DNA from: Henricia sp. BOLD:AAB3569
Taxonomy: Eukaryota > Echinodermata > Asteroidea > Spinulosida > Echinasteridae
Direction: 5' to 3'
NCBI GenBank assembly: GCA_037783545.1
Contig: JBBELK010000064.1
Span: 2,852,001-2,916,000, forward strand
Length of the DNA stretch: 64,000 bases
Within the stretch, counting starts at the first letter, position 1; the number at the start of each line of letters is the position of its first letter. This document shows, one piece after another, positions 1 through 15,000 of the stretch. The notes beneath the pieces are model-generated. The model made no database searches, was not told the origin of the DNA, and was given only the letters and a program-made list of their open reading frames with translations. The position numbers were made by a program, and so were the translations under genes.

Positions 1-34
1 TGGATGACAAGGCAGGACTCTCCACTGATCCAAG
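1..34 (+). CDS. CCDC162-like, exon 1 of window (3' end only)
   Basis: The window opens inside an exon that ends at a CAAG|GTAAAT donor. Read in the phase required by the next exon it gives an open frame ending KAGLSTDP plus a split Arg codon (AG|A). Confidence 0.55.
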
Positions 35-3000
35 GTAAATGACTCTGTCTGTGGGAGCCAGTGTAATGAAATCATATCCACTTATGTACTACGTGTCAAA
101 AATAAAATGTATCCTACTTTTGATCTTAAATAACTTTGTCATTTTCCTCAGCATTCAAACAAAAATTTCCGACCATGTAAACAAGGCATGACAAATTTTA
201 TTGAATTAGTTTCATCGGTTTTATCCGGCACGCCAGTGTTTTTCACTCGTTGTCCTTCGTGTTAGAACACCAAAGACACTAGACGTGAAAAATCCGACCG
301 GCAGACATCATTTGCGCGCGGGAAATACGGCTTTTCGCCCTCTTTATTGGGGTCCAACATGAGCCTGAAATGGCGTTTAAGTGCATCCAGATTCCATGAG
401 TTTCATCAGTTTTGTCCGAGAGGGTGAGATTTAAAAGCCATACGAAAAGCCTTTTTTCTGAATGACTTTTAAATCTTACCCTCTTGAACAAAGCTGATAA
501 AATTTGTCAGGCCGTGTTTTGCTTTAAATCCATTGGAAAATGGCACGAAAGTAGGACTTTTTTGACACACAGTAGTAAATGTGAAAGAGCAATTAAATTT
601 TATTTAAATGCCTCAGAACGTTTACCCATATCTTTTCATATGCAGCAGGATATGCAGAGGGTACCACCCCCCTCCCATTGTTCCCCTATTGTGTATCAAA
701 TATCCAAGAAATTTCAAAAGAATTCCTTTCAGTTTTCAAACACAACACATGCTGCTCAATATTTGTTTAAAATACTGCACAGCTGATGTGCATCACAAAC
801 ATTTATGCTGAAGAACCTTATGCACGTGGTAATCTGTAGGAAGTGACGTCATTTGAGAGAGAGATCCATTGCTTCGCTTTTAATAAACAGAGACTTGAAG
901 AAACGTCCCAGACGCCTTCTGTCTTCAGACGGCTCCACGCTGCTCAACTTGTGGTTCCTGCCACATCACTCTGAGGTTCTACACATGTTTAAAACCCTGG
1001 ATGAGGATACCTGCATGGGGGCGCTTTCCCAGTGCCTGCGGATCATTGCATCGCTGCATGATATACTGCAGTACCTGTGTGCTCACTCCAAACTTGGCTG
1101 CGCTAGTGCAAGGTAGGCTCAAAATGTATTACTTAAAAATATGAAAAATTTATCACAGATTGGGTGTTTAGTTTTGTTTTTTGACTGACTTGTGTCTACA
1201 AGATTTAAATGTTGAAAGAATTCTGTTCGATTCATAAAGTTCATAACATTAGTGAGAATACTACTTTTTTTAATAGCAGGAGCAAAAAGGTCGTTCACTG
1301 TATGTAGCAGATTTTCTTACTCCAGCATTCCACTGTATTAGTTAGTTTTTCTTCTTAAACAGACTTGGCTCACGTCGACACGAATTTGTAACAGCAGACT
1401 GGGGAGGCACAGAGGGAATAGCAGCTGAGCTTAGAGAGATTCAAAAGCAGATTAACCACCTGGATAATCCCACAGATCCACAGCAGGTATTATGCGAAAG
1501 AAGACGAGATTAAGTAAATTGTAGATGACAGATTTATTGTACACAGCATTGTCCTCTGATCCACTCGTCAAAATCTTGTCCGGGCACGCTGAGCAGTGAC
1601 CAACCCAGTAAATCACTGTTTGCCATGTAAGGGCGCTCTTCAAAACAGCTGTGGCTGTTATGGCCATGATCAGTTGCTGATTGGGTCACTGATGCGATAG
1701 ACATGCGTGGTACATGTAAGTAAACAATCATGATTTGCAACTTTCCACCTAATTTTGGAATGACTCGGTTGTACTTCTGGAGTGTTTTTACACGGGTGGC
1801 AAATTTTTGTCTGGGCACTATAATGGCACCTCTGATGATTTAGTCCTGGCGGTGCACCTGGACAAAACAGCTAGTGAGACTTCAAAAACTAACTAAGATG
1901 CTATTAAAGGCACAGGCTCGTCAGCAATGTGCGCGTGCCATATTCGTGCCACGAAATACGCAGCTCCATCCTTTGCTATGGAGCTGTGTATTTCGAGACA
2001 CGAATTTGGTGCGCGCGCATTGCTGACGAGCCTGTGCCTTTTTAAGCACATTTTTTGCTTAGCAACACTATGAAATTGGCCCTCGGTCCTTAGAAAAAAG
2101 TGTATGCAGCACAGAACCTTCTCCGGTCGTAGCAGAGCAATTCAATTATCCAGCATTTGGTGCATTGATATTCCGTAATCGTATGTGTAACTAACTTTCG
2201 CATATCTTCTGTAATTAGGTGGCAGATTTCCTATCCTTGCGACGTGACGTCCTATTCCTGGAGTACGATGCCACAATGAGGCACTCGCTGCGTGAAACCT
2301 TCCTCTCAATGGGCAACCTGTTGGCCCACAAGGAGAGCACCGACAGCATCTACTTTGCCCTGACTGGACTGAGTAACGTTCAGACTCCCAGTGCTTTCAG
2401 TGCCTATCTGCCTGTACCAGAACCTTTGCAACCCAGGGATTGGAAGGCTGCAGAACTGTTTCCCTGGAGAGTTTACCTTGGAAGGTAAAGTTGTTTCATA
2501 ATCTTTTTTTTTTTCTTTTTTTTCCGTAAAAACGGCACCCACACTGTCATTAGTGAGATTTCGGCTACACACCGATATCTAAAACGACAGCTTTTAGTGA
2601 ATTTTGCATAATGGGTATATGTACGTTATAGTGGCGTTTACACAAACCTTAAGTGTAGTTTTGTGGTCAACCCTGATAGCAATGCTTCTACGCTTTGGTC
2701 GAAAATGATAAAAAAAGTAAATATTTTTGGGGGGTTTAGCTAAACATAGTCGTGATCACTAACCGTGCATGCCGAAACCTCACTATTTTTTCTCAGTAGG
2801 TACAACAGTTAATGGAGATGACTTGAATCAGCCATTCATTTTTATCATACTCGGTAATCGAGTGGTTAAGACTTGTGACAAAGACTTGTGACACGTCATA
2901 ACTCCTTAATTCTTTCGCAATCCCACCATGATGCCGGCACGACGTAATAAACCCAAAACTCACTCACTCATTCACTCACTCACTCATTTCTTTCGCAACG

Positions 3001-6000
3001 TGCCAAATTCTTTGTAAGTTTATGACAGGTTTTATAGCTGCATTTCACAAAACACTTGGCAGAACTGCTACACAGCCCAATACAATCTTTGAGCAGAACC
3101 TTTCACAAAGTTGCAATTACTGGCCTATTTGTAGTCACTTTACGATGGGTTCATCAGTTGTTATGATATGTCACAAATATATCATTGTTAAATCAACATC
3201 TACTATAAAAAGCATGAAACCTACCCCAGCATGCCAAGAGGCTTTTGCCACAGTTTTCGAGAAAGCACTCAGCATACAAGACAAGTGGTTTCTAATTGAA
3301 TACAACATTCTGCATGTATACACTACTCATAATAAGTTAGGGATATCATGGGGTGTACGCAGATATTTTGAGGGTATGCATTCCACTTGAATGATTTTGT
3401 ATATTAGACAATCATATCTGCATGACAGACAGGCGCACACCTAGTCACAGGAATAGGTGAAATCAGTCAATTGAAAACAAAGTCCAAAGTTGACAACATA
3501 ACCACTATATCCCTAGCTTATTGTGAGTTGTGTAACAAGGAGAATTTTAGATTTCAAGCCTTTGATCTTTAATACAACGCCTTGTTATAACAAAGTATTA
3601 TGAGTAGTGTCAAGGGTATGATAAGAGTTGAATCTATCCGTTTTGATAAATTACGTACACAGACGGGGACCCTTCCCACTTTGCTTCATGCAGTGGCAGC
3701 AAATCGAACACAACATGGAGCTCAGTATGTCTACACTCAGGGATGTTGACAGGTTGGTGCAAGTTATTTGATTTATTTTAGCCTTGAGGGTGGATTCATA
3801 CTGACCTTTTTCACTTGTTAAAGGTGGACTACATGATAGGTATCTCGAGGAATCAGAAATGTTCAAGTACACATACCTTACACAATATAAACATAATGAC
3901 GGTAGAAAACTTCCCCTGATGAAATGGTTTTGTCGGAAGTGCTATAGTCTTTCAGAAATAAGCAAAACAAATATTTTTCGTCTCGCAAGACGTAAATTCA
4001 TCTCCCCTAAAAACCACCTCGCCCTGGACCACTTCGCCCTGGACCACTTCGCCCTGGACCACTTCGCCCTGGACCACTTCGCCCTGGACCACTTCGCCCT
4101 GGACCACTTCGCCCTGGACCACTTCATCCAAACACTACCTCGCCCAAATGCCACTTTGCCCCAAAACAACTTCGTGACAGGCCATGGTTCAGGGCAAAGT
4201 GGTTTTGGGGCGAAGTGACTGTAAACCATTTTTTTACTGTTTTCTCAAAAGTTAGACGAAGTACGGAGCTTATTTTTGATCAGGTTGGTTTTAATCATGC
4301 ATACCTTCAATCACACAGGGTGATGAAATAATTGTAATGGTTTACCAATCATGTATACTACCTGTAAAGTTGACACGCAGGGATTTCATTGTGAATAGAT
4401 GTACTGAAAATCGCAATCACAAATTCTTGCCACCAAAGTTGATTCCGTGGTTTCAGTGCATTGTTTTAAACCAAATTCCCTCCATGCCACATTTTCTCGG
4501 AGCGACACGCATCCAATTTTCATGTGTTAACGCTTGAAAAATTATCAGTCTGAATCCACCCAGCGTTTCATATATCGATTTCATATTTCGAATTACTACT
4601 ACTGTTTTTCCTAATTTTTCGTGGCATTTACGTAGACAAGTTGAAAAGAGTATAAATTATGAATGTCCACAAACTTTTTGTCCATTTCAAAGCTTCGGAT
4701 TGAAAGTAAAATTAGTATCAAAGTCATGTTGTGCCAGGTAGTTTACCTGCTATCGAAAATAGACTCATTTTTGCTAACCCGCTTTAGATTTGGAAAATGC
4801 CACTAACGGTTACGGATAGCTAAACGTACATGTATGCATGTATACGCGTATCCATCGGCTTGCGAAACCTCTCTATTATTGTACTTTCGGCAGACACGTG
4901 GCCCACGGCGAAGTCCTCGGTGTTTCCCTCCTCATGGAAGATGTCCTACAGAGCGGACAGCAGGACATCAGCATGGTACCAGATGACAGCGATGAGGACG
5001 AGGCTGGAGACCACACCAGGGGTGCGGTCAGCCAGGCCAAGAGCCCTGACCGTTCCCGACCACGGAGTGCTGCCAGCGGCAAGTTGGTAGCGTCACGTCC
5101 TGGGAGCAGCAAAGAGTTTGAGCACGATGGTAAGACTCTTATTCTACGTTGGTGTTTTATTTTCTACCTTTTTAATATAATGTGTATATTGATTTTTCTA
5201 TATTAATGGCCGTTGAAATAGGATTTTTACCTCTTTAAAGATACATGATTGTAAACTCTTAAAAATGGCATTATTTCCACTCATTATTAAAAGCATATGT
5301 TAATAAGGGAAGACACACAAATCTACCGCCGGTACCGACTGCGGTACCTATGCAGTTTTCCGTGGTACTGCCTGTATTATAAGTAAGCTATTCTCGAGCT
5401 GGTACAACCTTCTGTAAATTAGCTATGACATCAAATTTGTGTTCGCCTTTCCTTTTGCAAGAAGTATGAACCACGCTGAATCCATGCTAGTGTTCATGTT
5501 CCTCTTATGCAATTAGTCATCAAAGCTAACTTTGAAACATGGTTTGAAGGCGCATTTTTTTGTTTCATGCTAATGCAAATTTCTATATTCGTGAGCAAAG
5601 TTGTGTTGTTGCATTCGGCACTCACGAATGTTCTATGTGCACAAATATCCCTTCTGTTTTCTTTGTTTTAGCAAATTTCCTGTTTTAGTAAAGGAAAAAA
5701 CGGGGTGTAAATCTGCAGTTTGCCACAATGTCACTTTGAATTATATTTTAATTTTACTTTATTTTTCACTCTGGTGAGTTTTCAAAATGGCATCACACAA
5801 ACGGCACCCTCTCTTGGCAATGAAATTTAAAAAGGTAAAAAAGGCTCTCCTTCTCTCTGATTTCAAACCAAAATGAACACTTGAATGTCTTGTTAGTATA
5901 ATATTGTTTGTATATTGCCAAAAATGAGCCTGAATTATCGAACAATTTCAAGGGCCCTTTAAATACAGGACTCTAAGCCAACCTACTGTACTTCCAGGTT

Positions 6001-9000
6001 AAAGGTTTGACTATGGTAAACTATATAGACGTGTGGTAAAATAGTGGTAAGCTATCTTACAGTTTTGAAAAAAAAATGGAGGTGATTCGAGACCACCAGT
6101 TGGCTTCATAGCTCAATTGGTAGGGCATCTGCACGTTAAGCAAAAGGTCCGTGGTTCGAATCCTGGTGGAGCCAAGTTGCTTTTCACTGCATCCAGATTT
6201 CCCAAACTCATGGACATTTGTTCACATTTGTATCAAATTTTTCACCTCGGCGGTCCCTGGGTCTTAAATCCTAAAATAATCACTAATTCATACTTAATAA
6301 TTGGGGCTAGCCGGCCAGGGGTTTGGGGCGTATCTTAAGTGATCTCTGGGAGGGGTGGTTATCTCACTGAAGGGTTTATCCCTCTGTAGGGTTTGCTAAG
6401 CTCACGTGATAGCCAATCTCGATCAGTGAGGAACAACAGCACTAGTGACTACCGTGATTCGAGACCACCAGTTGGCTTTATAGCTCAATTGGTAGGGCGT
6501 CTGCACGTTATATAGCAGAAGGTCCGTAGTTCGAATCCCGGTGGAGCCAAGTTCTTTTGACTGCATCCAGATTTCCCAAACTCATGGACATTTGTATCGA
6601 ATTTTTAATGTTTTGTTACCAAAACTCATGTTTGTCATCTCTGTTCTGGTTCAGCAGTTGTTGTGAAGAAATCCCTGTCTCGAACGACGGAACCAATCAA
6701 GGCGTACTCTCTGCTGAAAGATTTTCTATTGCTATGGAAACGGTTGGAAGTATTCAAAGCAGAATGGGGTCAACGGAAGCTAGGAGAAGAGGAAATTAAT
6801 ACGCCAACACTTTATAGAAAATTTTGGTATGTAGATTTCTTTTAGTATTAAATAGGTTGAACATTTTTATACTTTTTGACAATTTTTATAATTTGTAACC
6901 ATTACTTAACCTCGAAGTACCATATGTTTCATAGGAAATTTTTTTCTTTAAAGATGCAGGCTCGTCAATACATTACGAACAAATTCGTGCCACGAATTTC
7001 ACCCCGCTTCATACCTTGCCCGAGTAGGACAGCTGCTATTACATTCCCAGAGGGTGGAGGCCATTATTTATGCGAGCTCGCCACTGTGTTTATGCATTGC
7101 TATAGGCTAATCGAATCCAGCGTGCGCGCTTAGTTGTGTGTGTTGTTGTATGTCGTTTGTACCAAAGACTTCCCATATACGGTCAGTTCAACCATCTGTA
7201 TGACACCTTCTTGAAGCAAATGTGACCATATATGTAATATAATGTGAATATGGCTGAAACTAAATGTCATGAATTTACAAAGGGTGTTTTCTGTGATAAA
7301 TATTTGATTTAGAAAAGATACACACCCTATTTGCAGAATGGACGAGACTATTAGCCTGCACCATGGCCCTATACCCTCTGGTACCGTAAGAGCGGCTGCT
7401 CTACTATACTAGGGAAAGGTATGGAGCACGGTGAAGATCAAGGCACAAATCTTTCTGTCGCACATTGACGAGCCTGCGTCTTTAATTGGAATTGTCTTCT
7501 TTTAAAGGAGACACGTGGAAAGTAGGTTGATCTGATCTTCTGACTTCAGATACATCTATGAATCTCTGAGGTTGTTAAATTAATTGACAAACCAGAAGGG
7601 TTTTCATCTGGTGTGTCAGGAGTCACGAGATCAGTAATTTTTCACGTAATCTGTTCTAAAATCCTTGAGGGTTGGCAGCTCTGAAATAGTATGATCGAAG
7701 TCAAACTTGCCTTTCTTTTTTATGGCAGCAAACAATTCAAGATGGACATTTTGTACCCAGTCATCAGGATTATTGCCAAGCGATATGGGCAGGTGAGAAC
7801 TGTTGGTTTTGTGAACTATCTGATTCTACTCACTCTTCTCAACTACATTGTACACATTAAGTCTGTAAACTTTTTGATGAGATTTTAAACATTGGAAAAT
7901 TTAACACTGAAACTTCTGCATTTATCAAGATTGTCAGAAAATTGTGTATTGGCCAAGTCTGTGACATGATGAGGCACAGGAGAATGAGAAATAATGTTGG
8001 TTGCTAACTGATAGTCAGTTACTAGCCGCTATTTTGTACGGACGAATTACTTAAGTCGGTGTAGTGACGTCACTATGTGAGTGCCACATGTGGCTTTTAA
8101 CACAGAATTTGGGCTAAAAAGCACTATCAACATACCTGCCAACTAGTCCGATTTTATCGTATTTGTTCCGATTTTTAAGTGTTAAAAGTGTTGAAAACGT
8201 GCAGTGCACAGTGCACCCTCAGGACCGGTGGGCTGTACAATCTGTTTTCTTCTGTTTCCTCCGTCTCAGAAAGTCTTCCGAGACAGAAGAAAAGAGATTT
8301 GACAGGCCAGCAGTCCAGAGGGCGCACGTACTGCATGCCACCACTGACCAAACACGGGAAGTCAGACCTGGGCAAGTCTTGGCAAGGCGCAAAAACAACC
8401 ATGTAAAAACGGCGTTTTTCACAGAGTTGCCGATGTCTAAAATACAAAGTATGATGTTTTGTCGTTAAAATAAAGTAAATGCTTTACAAATTTGTTCGGA
8501 GAAAAAAAATCAAATTTGCTGAGAACCACGGACTGTCCTCCACCCTAACATTAAGTTGGGTGCTTTTGTCCGGGCCAGGTGGAGCGTTACGAGGGAATGA
8601 TTTCAGACTTGGAGCCCATCGTGGCCCCCAAGGGAGCCTCGGAAATGGAGATACGAGCCAAACAACTGGTCAAGCTATTGGACAGTCTGGAGAATCACAT
8701 GATCTACGAGCTACGCAGGAAGGTGGCCCGGGAACACTCACTGGTGCTGGCTGAGCGATCCAGGGAAGAAGGCAACCTCCCAACAGACCTCTGGAAGAAA
8801 CCGGTACACCTTATTAATATACACCTTAATTAATTAATTTAAATCTTCTAGCATTGTTGCCCTACTAGCAGCTCAATATCACTGTTCGTATCAATGAGAC
8901 CAGTGTGAAGGCAATTAATACACCTAAGACACAATGAAGTCACAGTTATACTTGTGTAGTCATCAGACCGTATCCAATAGCTGCCATTTTGAAGGGCAAC

Positions 9001-12000
9001 TGTTGTTGGTTAAACTGGTCAGTTATGTAAGCACAAAATGTGCAATCATTCATATGTCCCCACAGAACAAAGAAACTGCATTTTCCATATGCACTGAAAC
9101 TGCATAATGCTCCTCCGTGCCACCAGCCAAAATTGTATACATCTACCTGATACTTGCCTCTAAACAGGGTTCCCGTGGTCATGAAAAACCTGGAAAAGTC
9201 ATGTAAACGTCATGAAAAATCAATTTCGCCGGGAGTCTCTTTAAAAATCACTCCAACTCCTGATTACGATTACGTACCATATCCTCCATAAAAATTGCAT
9301 TGTGTCTGTGTTTTAGCTCGAGCTCGCAATTAGGTTCATGCTAGCGCATGCCGCGCACACATGCATTGTTGGCAAAATCATGTTATCACACATGCTAGCT
9401 GCTCATAACAGGGCGTTGGGATCGGCAAAATGCATTTTGCGTAGGAAAAGTGTCATGAATTTTCTTAATTTTGTCATGGGAAAGTACATGTAATTGGAAA
9501 AGTTATGAAATTTCATTTTTAAGAAGTTGTAAGAACCCTGTCTAAAAACTGAATTTTAGGCAATCAACGAGCGGTTCACCTTTGCCAAGCCCCAGATTGC
9601 CGAAGACTTTGCTTGGTATTTGATGGAAGTAGGTCAGTCGGACGACACCAGAAAGACCCTAACTATAGAGTACGAGGATCTGAATGTTGCACTGTCCACT
9701 CTAGCCACGACTATCATGACAAGGGAGAGGACAAACTACGAGAACTACTCCATGTTCTACGAAAACCTTTTGCGACAGCATCATCAGCTTTTGTACCAGA
9801 GAGAACAGGTAATCAACAGTCAGAACCACATACAGGATGCAGCAGCGTTGCCACACTTTTCAAAGTGGGGGAGGGGAATATGTGCAAGGAATGGTACAAC
9901 ACATTGAAAGTGGGGCACACGAAGCAGCTTACACATAGTGGCACAAGCAGGGACACGACACTTCAGTGTGCATGTGCACACACCCACCCCCACCCCCCAA
10001 CTCCTCACCCACCCCTGGCAATGCCGCTGGCGGGATAGGCTTTGGCTGAGGGAGCTGGGAGCTTTTTAGTGAAAAGGAAAATCTTTTTCCACTATTTTCT
10101 GTATGATGCATCTTTTGAAACTAAAATAAATCATTTGTATATATCTTAGTTATATTTTCTCCCTTACTTTGAGGATGAATGTTTCTAAATCAGTACATAC
10201 ACTGTATCAACATGTTGCTCTAAAATTAATTTGAGGTAACCAAAAACTCTTTTGTCCAGTATGTTCTCAAGTTTAGATATTTTTTAGGAGAAGTATTTTC
10301 TGGGGGTGAGGGCGAGAATTGTTTGTGTATGAATCATGGACATGCATAGATGTCGTACATGATGTGAGTCCCAATGTCATTTATGCTGGGGTCTCAAACA
10401 GATTCCAACTAAATTGTGCCATCCATGGAATAGTTTCAGCATCTGCCATTTTCATCTTAAAACAAATATTACACAGCGCACAGTTGAACTAAAAGGGCAT
10501 ATAATTGTTTGGTACTGGCGGAAGGAAAAATAGTTTTGATCTCTATCTCATGGTATAACAAATATTTTTAAAATCAATGTCGCTTATTTTTGGTTTTAAA
10601 ATCGACATTTTAAAGTGTTTTTTATTGCAGGAAATAGAGCAGCTAAAGAAAACCTGCAAGGATTCCTCAACTTCAGCATTGGTAGATGTCCAGTGTCAGC
10701 TTGCTGACAAGAGTCATGAGCTGATTCTAGGTATAATAATAATAATAATAATAATACCGGTAATGGGTCAACAGGGAGACATTGCCGTAGAAATGTGTAC
10801 AAAACTTTAATGACACCGAACTTAATTTTATCTAAAGCTACATGTACAGAGCTGAAATTTGAAACTTGAATGGTTTGTGCCCTAACCTATTAATAACTCC
10901 GATTAATATTTTATCAATTTCTGAAAAATTATAGGGAGACACGGCGATGTCTCCCTATTTGGTCGAAGTCCTAATACCCCTTTTTTACCCCTAATATGTC
11001 TCCCTAATAACCTTTAGTAATAATAAGAATTATCTTCAATTGCTGCTTTCTTAAAAAAGATACACCATAGGTTGAACAACTCCATAGGGTTTTGATGTTG
11101 TTGCTCTGATCACTTTAAAGGTACAGGCCCATCAGCAATGCACGCGCGCCAAATTTGTGCCACGATATACGCAGCCCCACAGCAAAGGCATGGAGCTGCG
11201 TATTTCGTAGCACGAATTTGGCGCGTGCGCATTGCTGACGAGCCTCTGCCTTTGAATAAGTATTTCTGCTTAGAGTACATGTAAATGTTACACTGGGCCT
11301 CTAGGCTGGACGCACGTCGCCTTGAGAAGAAGTGACTGAAGGGAATTTGAAGTGAAACAACATGCAGAAAACCACAGAATCAACGTTGGAGGAAAGTGTT
11401 TCCGTGATTCTCAGTGCATCAGTTCACGCCAAATTCCCTCCACACCACTTAATCTAAAACGTCAAATTTACGCGCGTTAACACGTGAAAAGGCTTAGTGT
11501 GAATCGCACCTTAAGGGTACATGTACCTTTAAGGGGCCTGGACGAGTGCTAATGCAGGCGTGTTGTGTGCGTTACGTGTAGTGCAGGCGTTATTTACGTG
11601 CACGCACACGAGTACTTGTCATGCACATTTTGCTTTTGGGAGCGTGCATGTTTCAGTGTGCGCGTGCATGTTCCATACGCACCGAATAGGGCGCGGGCCA
11701 GTTGCAGTTGTTCCTCACTTATTGTTTTAAGACTGGTCGGGCCTTTATCGTCCGTTTAAGACTGCCCACGTGACGTACTCTCAGCCAAAAGGGATGCATA
11801 AACTGATTTATGAATGGACAATAAAAGGCATAGTTGAATAGGATGATCCACACACAAAAAAACAACAGCAAACCCACAAATATATATATATATTTTTAAA
11901 ATATGGAACTGGCCCTACGGAAAGGCATGCTCTCTACATCAAATCAACTTCAAATATAATATTGGATTCTTCTGTGCAGAAATCACAGCTTTGCGTGCTA

Positions 12001-15000
12001 AGATAGCTGAGATGCGAGAGACGGCTACGACCCAGGAGAACGAAATACGTCAGCGCATCAGGAAGGAATATGACGTGCTAGTGCAGAGCTTATTTCTAGG
12101 TGCCTATGGGATCAAGACAAAGTTTGATGAGTTTGGGTAAGCTCGTCAACATCGCCAGACTTTCAAAAGTGGGGGGTGGGGGTGGTGGTGGTGGGTGCGG
12201 AATATGGCGAGGTGGCAAGGAGGTGGCACAACACTTTAGAGAGGAGCACACAAATTCCCACCCAAAGCAGCTTATATATTTCAAACCTCAAATCTCATTT
12301 AATGGGTGGGGGTTGGGGTAAGGCGCCAAGGGACAAAGCGGAGCACTACACTTTTCAGGGGAACATGTGTGCGCCCCCCCCCCCCCACCCCCCCCTCTCC
12401 TTGCAGTTTATGTCAATAAAATGGAACAGTTTTACATCAGTGTTTCAGGGGAGCTACCAGAGTACATCGGAGACAATAGTGCTCAAAATGGAAGAAAATT
12501 CAAGATAATTACATGATACACAGAACTGTGGTTTTCAATTTATATATTTTTAATGAATAGCTGATTTCTTTTAGGGATAATGACCCAGAAACCACCGGGG
12601 TGAATTAAATTGATAGAAATGCAGACAAATATCCATGAGTTTGGGAAATCTTGATGCATAAACAACTAATTGGCTCCACCAGGATTCGAAACGCAGACCT
12701 TCTGTTTAACATGCAGATCGATGCCCTACCAATAGACCGATCCAGTAAGCTCCGCCCATTTAGAAATTGCCTAGCAACATACCACACATGTGAGACACGT
12801 GTGCAGTAGAGTCGCGTGGCCGTGCGTCAGCGTCCGCGCCCAGGCCAGCGCGTATTGAAATACGCACACGCACACAGAAACTGCACGCTCGAAAGCAAAA
12901 TGTGCACTTAAGTATCCGGTCGTTTGCGTGCACGTACAACACGCCTGCAATACGCAACAAAGCAAAACGACAAGCTAATTTTGGTGAGTTTTTCCAGTTT
13001 AAACAAAAACATATTTATAAAGGGATTAAAAATAGGTTAGGATAGTCTTATACAATCCGTTTTAAACCGGCTAGGGTCCTCTGCGCTGATAAAAATGATG
13101 TTTATGGTGTTTTTGCGTCACTCGTGCTGCATTTCGCCGTAGCTCTGTGCACACAATTTTGAGGACTCAGGTAACCAAAATGGAGATCCACATTTTGGTT
13201 ACCTCAACCTGAGGCTGTGATTGGTCAATTCCAAAATGGGCGGAGCTTACTGGATCGGTCTATTGAAAGCCAACTGGTGGTCTGAAAACACGGTATTGCA
13301 GTTGTTCCTCACTTATTGGGATTGGCTATCACATGAGCTTAACAAGCCCTACAGAGAGATAAACCCTTCGATGAGATAACCACCCCTGCAAGACATCACT
13401 TAAGATACGACCCAAACCCCTGCCCGGCTTGCCCAATTAGCCTTTTGTGTTACATTTGCATAATAACTGGAGCCCTGAATTCTTCACTTTCAAAGTGCAG
13501 TTTACAAAGTCACATACTACTAGTATGCTATTGTTACCATGTGATGCACGCCATTGTCTCGCAATCAACAGTCTGGTTGTTTTATGGCTTTCTGTCTTGC
13601 GGTGAAAATGGTATTGATTCTGTATATCACACCCGCAGCGTGCACCACGTACCAACAACAAATTGTCTGGTCAAGTGGATACTGAGTATGCACAATAGAC
13701 GCTATTCATGTGAAACCTGCAGAAGGCTAATTAAAACAAATATACAACAAAGAGGACCTCCGAGTGCAGTAGGGTGGTTCATTCTGATCTCCCAAATTTA
13801 CTTTGGCTTCATTCATGTAAATTAGGGGCCGTCCAAAGTTGTCAATATTTTCACAGTTCATGTAAATTACATGAATGTACGAGTTGTACTTGTTGAGCAC
13901 AAGCCTTTTGTTTCTCGGGTATAATTTTACGTTGTAATTTTAAAATAATATTTACAAGATAACGTAGATTATCAAAATATATGAATTCAGCAAACAATTA
14001 TTTCATTTGAAAAAAATCGGAAAACAGACTTTGAAAAACTATTCTTACAAAACGTAAAAAAGAAAATACTATCGACTGAAAATTGACTAATCATATGTTG
14101 TACGCAAACACATCATAGCCTCAAGAGAGGGCACTCCGCGACGGCAGTATCCATAATCGCCAAACAATTCGTCACTTTTTACCGATTTTTTTGAGTTAGG
14201 AAAATCGTACAGGGAAAATCGTTATATGATAAGAGAGAGAAAATATGTCTCATTTAGTTAAATGAAGGACATCTCTTATAATGTTTTTAAAGATACAGCT
14301 CAACAAGTTCTTGAAAACTTTTAAAATGTGCTCAGTCTGGTGATTGTAGATACTTCTGATCTTGTAAATGACTGGTCATATACTTGACAGAGTGCAGCTG
14401 TATGATGAAACATTCAACATTGTCGGGGAAGTACGCCAAGAGGCGATGGAAGCAATGAAAAAATTCTCTCCGAAAATGGCCACAAAAGGTGGGTGTTATT
14501 ATACAAATACAATATGGTTTGATGGGAAATAGTGAAAACTAATGACCCCGAGCTGCTGGATGCATGATCTCCTGGAGCGCAAGCCGAGGGAGATATACAT
14601 GTACGCTCGTAACCAGGACTGACACTTGTGTTACATTTTAGGCCATCCCGGTTACAAGCGTATACTGGAAATTTCTACACAAGGTTTTTAGAAAGACATG
14701 TCACACTATTTGTAACCCTTCTTGGGCCAAATTATCTCTTCAGAACAACTGAAACTCATTTCTTTTATTTTGAGACCAGACAAAGGATACGCCACTCATT
14801 GAAAAAGATGGTATGTGCATGAATTGCTTTTTCTCGAAGTGGTGTATCGCGATGCGCCACTTCGTGAAAATGCCACGCGCCAGGGCGACGTTGTAAATAT
14901 TACGCGCGCAGAGAAATACAGATAGGGGGCGAATTCTGTGGCAAATCACGCATGATCGGCATTTTTCCTTTTCACGAAGTGACGAATAAGTTTTAAGCTA

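Noticed and set aside
3859-4229. Open frames of about 95-119 codons on both strands with ALDHF or WSRAK repeats
   Set aside because: They translate a 15-bp minisatellite inside a dispersed repeat; frame openness follows from the unit length.
6102-6174. Functional tRNA-Asn (GUU)
   Set aside because: The acceptor and D stems pair, but base 33 is C, the anticodon stem is mismatched, and the same head recurs with shared flanks at 6474 and 12671, so it is a SINE.
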